5,746 bases of DNA from positions 1 through 5,746 of the forward strand of contig JAGBYC010000105.1 of assembly GCA_017628935.1 (NCBI GenBank), given 5' to 3'. Within the stretch, counting starts at the first letter, position 1. The number at the start of each line of letters is the position of its first letter. A program made the position numbers and the translations under genes. The notes beneath the pieces were generated by a model, which saw only the letters and a list, made by a program, of their open reading frames with translations, made no database searches and was not told the origin of the DNA. The DNA comes from Clostridia bacterium. GTDB taxonomy: Bacteria; Bacillota; Clostridia; Christensenellales; Borkfalkiaceae. Below are positions 1-5,358 of this stretch, piece after piece.

Positions 1-1364
1 AACATGTCGTATGCTTGCGCAGAACAAATTTCATATTCACCGTTAGGTTCTAAAACTTTTTTAAGTTCGTTACCATCGTAAGCAAGCGTACCAGTTAAAA
101 TACCTACGTCACGCGCTAATGTTTGTGGCGAGCAAGATACGTAAACTATTTTATCAGGTTTAGCACTTAATACGGCTTGTAAAACGTTATAATCGCAACC
201 TTTACGTGGTGGGTCTAACACAACGGCAACCTTATCGTTACCATTTTTAACTTCGTTAATAACGCGTGGAAGTTCAACTTCACAAGGAGCGCAAATATTA
301 ACCATTTTATTTGTTAAACCGTTTGCTTTTGCTAAATTATTAGCACTTTCAACTGCTTCGGCAACAATTTCAATACCTATTGCCTTTTTAGCGTTTTTAG
401 CAAAAAGCGCCGTCATAAGCCCTGCGCCACTGTAAGCGTCGATTACAACGGTATTAGCGTCTAACTCTAACGCTTTAACAACGTCAGAATAAAGCCTTGA
501 TTTAACCCCGTCGTTAACTTGCATAAACGATTGAGCACCAATAGAGTATTTAATACCAAACTCTTCGGTATTAACTTTGTCAGCGCCGTATAAAAGTGTA
601 AATTTATCGCCTAAAATTACGTTATTATCGCTTGTGTTTTCATTTACGTAGAAAGAAAACTTCATAAACTTTTGACCTAACAACTCAATAAGTTTATCAG
701 CGTAAGGAAGTTCAGTACCGTTAATTACCGTGCAAATTATAAGCGATTTATCAACGCTACGCACTACAACGTGGCGTAATAAACCTTGTTTAGTTTCGTC
801 GTTATAACAAGAAACGTTGTATTTTGAAATAAATTCGTTAAAAACTTCAATAATTTTTGTAGACCACTCTTTTTGAATAGCGCACTCTGTTATAGGAACT
901 AATCTATGAGAGTTTTCAGCAAAAAAACCTAAGAAGTTACCGTCTTTAGTGTTTCTAATAGGCAATTGAAGTTTGTTGCGATACGCATACTCTAAGTCGC
1001 TTTTAACGGCGTTTTTAGGGTTGATAGTTATGCCGGCAATTTTTCTAAAACAATCTTTAACAGTTTGAGTTTTAGCCTTTAATTGTTCTTTATATTTTAA
1101 GTGTTGTAATGCGCAACCACCACATTTTCTAAAATATTTACATTGTGGGCGCACGCGTTCGTCGGCAGGAGTTAAAACTTCAATAAGTTTACAAAACGCT
1201 ATGTAACCTTCTTTAGTTTTTGAAACTTTAAGCACCTTAAAGGTAACCTTTTCACCAACTAAAGCAAATGGCACGAAACATACCGTATCGTTAATTTTAA
1301 CTATTCCTTCGTAATTACAACCCAGCGCGGTTACAACCCCGATAACCTCGTCGTTCTTTTTCAT
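1..1364 (-). CDS. rlmD: 23S rRNA (uracil-5-)-methyltransferase, RlmD/RumA type (3' end outside window)
   Basis: This gene encodes an SAM-dependent RNA m5U methyltransferase of the RumA/RlmCD/TrmA family, which methylates uridines of 23S rRNA. The frame is open from ATG at 1364 to the window edge: 454 codons, ending ...AYDM just before the family's usual FP-x-T-x-HVE end, so the general-base Glu lies a few residues outside. Visible are an N-terminal TRAM-like beta domain (about 1-65), the iron-sulphur cysteines C75-x5-C81-x2-C84 with C161 as fourth ligand, an SAM-binding loop (DAYSGAG, 309-315), DPPRKG (384-389) and the catalytic cysteine C411 in VSCSPQTLARD. The usual Asn after that Cys is Ser here. 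The start is supported by AGGGGA overlapping the upstream TAG stop, 5 bases before ATG. It is the last visible gene of the trpS operon. The family is certain; the exact target (U1939, U747 or both) cannot be told from sequence. Confidence 0.93.
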   Translation of the reverse strand, partial: MKKNDEVIGVVTALGCNYEGIVKINDTVCFVPFALVGEKVTFKVLKVSKTKEGYIAFCKLIEVLTPADERVRPQCKYFRKCGGCALQHLKYKEQLKAKTQTVKDCFRKIAGITINPKNAVKSDLEYAYRNKLQLPIRNTKDGNFLGFFAENSHRLVPITECAIQKEWSTKIIEVFNEFISKYNVSCYNDETKQGLLRHVVVRSVDKSLIICTVINGTELPYADKLIELLGQKFMKFSFYVNENTSDNNVILGDKFTLLYGADKVNTEEFGIKYSIGAQSFMQVNDGVKSRLYSDVVKALELDANTVVIDAYSGAGLMTALFAKNAKKAIGIEIVAEAVESANNLAKANGLTNKMVNICAPCEVELPRVINEVKNGNDKVAVVLDPPRKGCDYNVLQAVLSAKPDKIVYVSCSPQTLARDVGILTGTLAYDGNELKKVLEPNGEYEICSAQAYDM

Positions 1365-1372
1365 ATCTTCCC

Positions 1373-1894
1373 CTATAATTTTAACCTTTTAATAAGTACG
1401 TTGGTTAAAGTTTGGAACCTTTTAATTAAATAATCGTAAATAAAAAATGCTACACCGCCACCAAAAATTATTACGAAAACAATTATATCTTCGATATAAC
1501 TTGGTAAGTCGGTAAATAAAGTGAACGCGTAGTACGATAAAAACAACGCGCCTATAAACCATAAACATTTTAACGCTGAAAGCACGTAAACGTTCCAGTT
1601 TTTATCTTTTTCAAGATAGTTAACGATAGGATGAACGCCAAAGAATACCGTATAAAGTATTACTACGGCGAACTTACCCGTTCCCATTGTTATAAGCAAC
1701 GTTAATATAACCGTACAAACGTACGAAAATATTGCCGTTTTTAAACTTTTTTTCGCTAACGGTAACATAATAACTAAACTTGACGTAAATAAGCACGATA
1801 AGTCTAATACGTCAATATACGCGCCTACTGATAATAAAATTACCGAAAGCGCGCACGTTATTGCCGAAAGCGATATTACTTTTGACGGTTTCAT
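1373..1894 (-). CDS. Uncharacterised six-helix integral membrane protein
   Basis: A 173-residue, very hydrophobic protein with about six predicted membrane helices (roughly 6-27, 29-47, 52-70, 74-93, 103-127 and 133-156) and a basic C-terminal tail ending IKRLKL. The layout, with the segment DVLDLS after helix 1, FFGVHP-IV in helix 4 and FFIYDYLIKR at the end, resembles a family of small unnamed Bacillota membrane proteins that look like the substrate-binding (S) subunits of ECF vitamin transporters. This resemblance is from memory of family patterns and no ligand can be proposed. The start lies one base after the stop of the J-like gene (TAA-A-ATG). I see no Shine-Dalgarno sequence before it, so translation probably depends on coupling to that gene. 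The stop TAG is shared with the ribosome site of the rRNA methyltransferase gene. No signal peptide distinct from helix 1 is visible. Confidence 0.8.
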   Translation of the reverse strand: MKPSKVISLSAITCALSVILLSVGAYIDVLDLSCLFTSSLVIMLPLAKKSLKTAIFSYVCTVILTLLITMGTGKFAVVILYTVFFGVHPIVNYLEKDKNWNVYVLSALKCLWFIGALFLSYYAFTLFTDLPSYIEDIIVFVIIFGGGVAFFIYDYLIKRFQTLTNVLIKRLKL

Positions 1895-1895
1895 T

Positions 1896-2522
1896 TTAAT
1901 GACAGTTACAGCAACAGTTTAAAAGCATGTTGCAAGCAGCCATTTGACAGCACCATTCCATACAGCTACCACCACCAAGTTGTTGTTCTTCACTGAAAGG
2001 ATTTGTAGAAGTTGTTGCACCAGTAGTGCCGTAGGTTGAGCCTGAGGTGTACGCATTTGCGTTTGCTCTGTTAACGGCTTCGTTCATTTTAGCAAGCGCT
2101 TCAGCATACTTTGCTACGTTTGGCTCCATAGAAACGGCTATTTCAAGTTGTTTTTTACTTTCGTTAAGCCAGTTCTTTTTATAAAATACTACCGATTGAA
2201 GATAATGCCATTCAGCGTTTCTTTCATCAAACGCATCAAGTTTTTGTTGAGCAGATGTAACGTCGCCTTTTTTAAGTGCAGTTTCAACTTCTAAAAATAA
2301 CGCGCCAGTACTTTCAGTAGTAAATTGTTGAACACGGCTATCCATAATAGCGTCGTAAGCAACTTTAATTTCAGTAAGTTTTTTTGCAGCGTTGTTACCT
2401 ACTTCGCCTTCTTCAAAGCGTTCTGCTTTATATTTTTCAGTTAAAGTTTCATACGCTAATTTAACTTCTTCATCAGTAGCTTTTTCAGTAAGATTTAAAA
2501 TTTTATAATACTTTTCTAACAT
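1896..2522 (-). CDS. J-like domain protein with TPR-like middle and Cys-rich tail; HPD motif lost
   Basis: A 208-residue protein. Residues 3-62 match a DnaJ domain: KYYKILNLTEKATDEEVKLA covers helices I-II, and KKLTEIKVAYDAIMD is helix III. The HPD tripeptide that stimulates Hsp70 ATPase, expected after KY at 30-31, reads KAE (32-34), so normal DnaK activation is unlikely. Residues about 74-147 form TPR-like helix pairs (ETALKKGD...A, EWHYLQSVVFYKKNW, AVSMEPN). A Ser/Thr/Gly/Asn-rich linker (about 153-186) leads to a tail with eight Cys (187, 191, 192, 197, 203, 204, 205, 207) and a final His. Clostridial J-domain proteins with Cys-rich tails next to DUF5685 genes are a pattern I recognise, but their function is unknown to me. 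AAAGGA lies 7 bases before ATG. The tail could bind a metal or anchor the protein through Cys; that is inference. Confidence 0.87.
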   Translation of the reverse strand: MLEKYYKILNLTEKATDEEVKLAYETLTEKYKAERFEEGEVGNNAAKKLTEIKVAYDAIMDSRVQQFTTESTGALFLEVETALKKGDVTSAQQKLDAFDERNAEWHYLQSVVFYKKNWLNESKKQLEIAVSMEPNVAKYAEALAKMNEAVNRANANAYTSGSTYGTTGATTSTNPFSEEQQLGGGSCMEWCCQMAACNMLLNCCCNCH

Positions 2523-2523
2523 T

Positions 2524-2649
2524 TTACTTTCCTTTAGATTTTTTCATTATAACCGACTTTGTTACTTCAGGTATTCCCCTTGAAATAACGTTTTTAACAA
2601 GGTCGGTATTATAATAAGTTTTAATCTGACTATAGTATTCTGCAATTTT
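2524..2649 (-). pseudogene. Detached C-terminal part of the DUF5685 gene, in frame behind a TAA
   Basis: After the TAA at 2650-2652 the same frame continues without another stop for 41 codons and then ends with TAA at 2524-2526, one base before the ATG of the J-like gene. The 41 residues include KIAEYYSQIK and LVKNVISRGIPEVTKSV. They fit the helix and NIx-x-GIP-x-x-T end that I expect of DUF5685 proteins, and would bring the protein to about 283 residues, near the family's usual size. A single base change (GAA, CAA or AAA to TAA) would explain the stop. The alternatives are a sequencing or assembly error, or programmed readthrough. The TAA-A-ATG spacing matches that of the next junction, so this was the original gene end. 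Confidence 0.8.
2530..2535 (-). promoter_or_regulatory. Ribosome binding site of the J-like gene
   Basis: AAAGGA on the minus strand, 7 bases before the ATG at 2522. It lies inside the last codons of the region downstream of the premature DUF5685 stop, which indicates that this segment was originally the coding end of DUF5685. Confidence 0.7.
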
Positions 2650-3375
2650 TTAGAAAATACCGTTAAACACGAAAGAAATTTCTTCACCTTTGTTTTTAAT
2701 AAGGTTTTCAAACGACGTTTCTTTATAAGCGTTAAAAAATACGTTAAAATTGACTTTTTTTACGTCTTGATCATAGTCGTCAAGTGCGTCAATTAAATAA
2801 ATCCACTTACCTATTGAGTAAAAAAGCCCGTCGGTATACTCTGTTGACTTATCTTTTAACACTTGGCGCGACGCGTTAACTAATATATTTGCCGTACTGT
2901 CGGCAACCATATCAATACTATCGCTATTAGCACGCTCTAACGCTAATAAATTAGCAGTTTGAGTTTTAACAATATTATCAAACTCTGGCATACGTTTTTT
3001 AGCCTTTTTATATGCGTTTAAAAATATTTTGCTTTTAAGCGCACCCTTTTTTTCATCAACGGTGTCGTCTAAAAGTTTATAATAGGCTAAAATTACGTTC
3101 ACGTCGGCAAGCATTAACGAAATTTCGTCTGGCTCTGCAACGGGAGTTTTTCTAATAACGTGCGTTATACAATGTTCTTTATTGATTTTAACGTCTACAC
3201 CTAAAATATTATGGCATATTGCCGACATAAAGGCAACGTCGTAAGTTAAGGTGAATCGTGCAATTTGCCCTGCATTTTTACCTATACTTTTACAAACACC
3301 ACAATAAAGGGCTTGGTATAAAACGTCATCTTTCATATAAAGATACGGTTTATCGGGTTTTAAATATCCAAACAT
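2650..3375 (-). CDS. DUF5685 family protein, C-terminally truncated by an in-frame stop
   Basis: A 241-residue, largely alpha-helical protein. The N-terminus MFGYLKPDKP...LYQALYCGVCKSIGK...FTLTYDVAFM is the hallmark of DUF5685, a family of unknown function common in Clostridia. A CxxC pair lies at C25/C28, with further C54-H55, C69 and H72. Two aspartate-rich motifs stand on predicted helices: DDTVDE (103-108), preceded by YYKLL, and DALDDYDQD (196-204), preceded by GKWIYLI. They resemble the Mg-diphosphate-binding motifs of squalene/phytoene synthases, which is a hypothesis only. No membrane helix or signal peptide is seen. The start lies one base after the trpS stop, with GGAG overlapping the end of trpS 4 bases before it. 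Translation ends at a TAA that is probably premature (see the separate entry for 2524-2649), so about 41 residues are lost if there is no readthrough. Confidence 0.85.
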   Translation of the reverse strand: MFGYLKPDKPYLYMKDDVLYQALYCGVCKSIGKNAGQIARFTLTYDVAFMSAICHNILGVDVKINKEHCITHVIRKTPVAEPDEISLMLADVNVILAYYKLLDDTVDEKKGALKSKIFLNAYKKAKKRMPEFDNIVKTQTANLLALERANSDSIDMVADSTANILVNASRQVLKDKSTEYTDGLFYSIGKWIYLIDALDDYDQDVKKVNFNVFFNAYKETSFENLIKNKGEEISFVFNGIF

Positions 3376-3376
3376 A

Positions 3377-4378
3377 TTACTCCGCGCGGTATAAACCTAC
3401 CTTTCTATATACCTTAGAAAGTGTTTTTCTTGCAATTCTTGACGCTTTTTCAGCACCGTCAATCATAACCTTATTAAGATAGTCTTTATTCTTCATAAGT
3501 TCTAAGCGTTTTTCAGTTATAGGTTTAAGTCCTTCAGCAACGGCTTCGCCAACCTTAATTTTAAAGTCGCCATAACCTTTACCTTCAAACTGTCTAACGG
3601 CTTCGTCGATAGAAACGCCTGCAAACACTGAATATATTGTTAAAAGGTTTGAAATGCCCGCTTTATTTTCAGGGTCGAAATAAATTTTAGTGTCGCTATC
3701 AGTAACGGCGCGTTTGAATTTACGAATAATAGTATCAGTATCGTCGTAAAGAGAAATAAACGCATTTAAGTTTTCGTCAGACTTGCTCATTTTTTTAGTA
3801 GGGTCTGCAAGCGACATAATTTTTGCGCCGTATTTAGGAATAATACCTTCAGGCACTATAAAAGTATCACTATAACGCGAATTGAACCTAATTGCTAAGT
3901 CACGCGTGAGTTCAATGTGTTGTTTTTGGTCTGCCCCAACGGGAACAACTGACGTGCCGTATAATAAAATATCTGACGCCATTAAAACCGGATAATCCAT
4001 AAGACCCATATTTACGTTATCAGCGTGTGAGCGTGATTTATCTTTAAACTGAGTCATACGGTTAAGTTCGCCTGGGTACGTAATAGTGTTTAAAACCCAA
4101 GTAAGTTCAGCGTGTTCGTGAACGTGTGATTGAACGAACATAATGCACTTTTCAGGGTCAATACCACAAGCAATATATAATGCAAGCAAGCCTAAAGTTG
4201 CTTGGCGAAGTTCTGCTGGGTTTTGGCGTACCGTTAAACAGTGAAGGTCGGCAATTGAATAAATGCAATTATAATCGTCTTGCAATTTAACGAAATTATT
4301 TATTGCACCTACGTAGTTACCTATGGTTGGAACGCCACTTGGTTGAACTGCGCTAAATAAGGTTTTTTTATCTAACAT
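3377..4378 (-). CDS. trpS: Tryptophanyl-tRNA synthetase
   Basis: A complete 333-residue class I aminoacyl-tRNA synthetase of the short bacterial TrpRS type, which charges tRNA-Trp with tryptophan using ATP in the cytosol. The HIGH-like signature TIGN (18-21) sits in QPSGVPTIGNYVGAI, the GADQKQHIELTRDLA segment at 148-162, and the KMSKS loop at 196-200 followed by DEN. DYPVLMASDILLY (128-140) is the tryptophan-binding region of the family. All catalytic signatures are intact and the length is normal (about 325-340). AAGGAG lies 9 bases before the ATG. It is the first gene after the promoter at 4415-4443 and heads a string of five tightly spaced genes. The stop TAA is separated by one base from the DUF5685 start. 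No other aminoacyl-tRNA synthetase fits better. Confidence 0.98.
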   Translation of the reverse strand: MLDKKTLFSAVQPSGVPTIGNYVGAINNFVKLQDDYNCIYSIADLHCLTVRQNPAELRQATLGLLALYIACGIDPEKCIMFVQSHVHEHAELTWVLNTITYPGELNRMTQFKDKSRSHADNVNMGLMDYPVLMASDILLYGTSVVPVGADQKQHIELTRDLAIRFNSRYSDTFIVPEGIIPKYGAKIMSLADPTKKMSKSDENLNAFISLYDDTDTIIRKFKRAVTDSDTKIYFDPENKAGISNLLTIYSVFAGVSIDEAVRQFEGKGYGDFKIKVGEAVAEGLKPITEKRLELMKNKDYLNKVMIDGAEKASRIARKTLSKVYRKVGLYRAE

Positions 4379-4387
4379 ATAAAAATA

Positions 4388-4393
4388 CTCCTT
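4388..4393 (-). promoter_or_regulatory. Ribosome binding site of trpS
   Basis: AAGGAG on the minus strand, 9 bases before the trpS ATG at 4378. It is the strongest Shine-Dalgarno sequence in the window and fixes the trpS start. Confidence 0.88.
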
Positions 4394-4400
4394 ATAAACT

Positions 4401-4435
4401 AATTATCTTATGATATTTTATCATAATAGATAATT
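4401..4435. repeat. Inverted repeat overlapping the trpS promoter (possible operator or leader stem)
   Basis: The left arm AATTATCTTATGATA (4401-4415) pairs with TATCATAATAGATAATT (4419-4435). All 15 positions match if a two-base TA bulge in the right arm is allowed, and the central gap is 3 bases. The repeat covers the spacer and -10 box of the promoter and the expected transcription start, so a dimeric repressor bound here would block initiation. There is no GC-rich stem and no T-run on either flank in the transcribed direction, so it does not look like an intrinsic terminator. Only part of the stem would be present in the mRNA if transcription starts near 4408. Confidence 0.6.
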
Positions 4436-4443
4436 AAAATCAA
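4415..4443 (-). promoter_or_regulatory. Predicted sigma-A promoter of the trpS operon
   Basis: On the minus strand, TTGATT (-35, 4438-4443) is followed after exactly 17 bases by TAAAAT (-10, 4415-4420), with the extended -10 element TGA directly before it. Transcription would start near 4408, leaving a leader of about 30 bases before trpS. The consensus match and spacing are good, but the region is AT-rich, so chance matches are possible. Confidence 0.65.
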
Positions 4444-4479
4444 ACTTTATTAACCACTTTTTACGTAAATTCATACAAT

Positions 4480-5358
4480 TTACATAAATTTTAATAAATT
4501 ATCAATAGTAATAGGCAATTTTAAATTATTATAATTTAAAAAATTAGCCTTATTTACGGTAGTTGGCATATCGATAGCCGTTTCTTCATATAAAATTTGA
4601 CATGCCTTATTTTCGTTAGCAATTTTTTTACCAGTAATAATTTCAACTAAGTTAACCGAATCGTAATAAGGCGAAAAATAAGCAAAACTAAGCGTAAAGT
4701 TTTCACCGTTATCTTCGTTATAAAACTCTGATGCAAGAATACTTTTTGCGCTTAAACTATCTAAAATATAGTCGTAATCGTAAAAAAAGTTATATAAACA
4801 GTCGGCTACGTCGGTAGCATCTAAATTATATGTAAAAATGCCGTTTTTTATATCATTTTTTAAAGTGGTTGAGCCGATAATTACTGCATTTATAGGAACG
4901 CCTATTTTCATAGCGATATACGTAGACAACACAAAAAGCCCGTCCGTATCACTAATTGCAACGTTAATTTTATCGCCATAGTTAATTAAATTTAACTCAA
5001 TCAAGTCAACGTACGACGATAATATAAGCGCTATTATTGAAGAAATTTTTAAAAGCGAATTATTGCCACTTATAACGTAGTCAAGATAATTAGCGTTTTC
5101 GCCGTCAAAAAGTTCTACAACGGCAAAATTTTCACTAATAGGCATAATAGACGCTGGGTATTCTACGCCCTTTAACGCATTAAAATCAGTTAAACTAACG
5201 GTTGTATCTGCTAATAAACTGCAAACGGCGTTAACACGCTCGAAATAACTAAGCGACGTAAACGAATTTATAAAATTACTGCTAATATATTTAAAATCGG
5301 CAGGTATCTGCAACCCGCCGACTTCAATATTTTCATTAAAAACTTTGATATTATTCAT
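4480..5358 (-). CDS. Degenerate threonine synthase-like protein, probable pseudo-enzyme
   Basis: A 292-residue protein. Residues 13-63 follow the N-terminal domain of threonine synthase: VGGLQIPADF for DGGL-x-VP, then LSYFERVNAVCSLLAD for LSY-x-E-x-A. VELFDGENANYLDY (81-94) aligns with ELFHGPTLAFKD, but the PLP-binding Lys is Leu92. The central 90 or so residues with SGDTGSA are absent: the chain jumps to NSLLKISSIIALILSSYVDL (100-119), matching the ThrC helix NSINWARLLAQ. INVAISDTDGLFVLSTYIAMKIGVPI (131-156) matches the VPTGNFGN segment, again altered. Normal ThrC has about 430-500 residues. No PLP chemistry is expected. The ORF is free of stops, which suggests it is kept for another role. 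Its ATG overlaps the stop of the upstream ATPase gene (TAATG) and no ribosome site is seen, so the two are probably coupled. The homology was read by eye from motifs and needs profile confirmation. Confidence 0.7.
   Translation of the reverse strand: MNNIKVFNENIEVGGLQIPADFKYISSNFINSFTSLSYFERVNAVCSLLADTTVSLTDFNALKGVEYPASIMPISENFAVVELFDGENANYLDYVISGNNSLLKISSIIALILSSYVDLIELNLINYGDKINVAISDTDGLFVLSTYIAMKIGVPINAVIIGSTTLKNDIKNGIFTYNLDATDVADCLYNFFYDYDYILDSLSAKSILASEFYNEDNGENFTLSFAYFSPYYDSVNLVEIITGKKIANENKACQILYEETAIDMPTTVNKANFLNYNNLKLPITIDNLLKFM

Noticed and set aside
2650..2652. Reassignment of TAA as a sense codon in this organism
   Set aside because: TAA ends trpS, the J-like gene, the ThrC-like gene and the ATPase at sensible positions one base from, or overlapping, the next start or at a clear gene end, so TAA is a normal stop here.
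3258..3482. Plus-strand ORF of 74 codons across the trpS/DUF5685 junction
   Set aside because: It is antisense to two well-supported genes, has no ribosome site or family resemblance, and its translation looks like reverse-frame noise.
4401..4435. Intrinsic terminator for the threonine synthase-like gene
   Set aside because: The stem is almost all A-T and is not followed by a T-run on the minus strand. It coincides with a good promoter, so operator or leader roles fit better.
4379..4479. T-box riboswitch before trpS
   Set aside because: The whole gap is 101 bases and contains the promoter. There is no room for a specifier stem, and no T-box sequence (TGGNACCGCG-like) is present.
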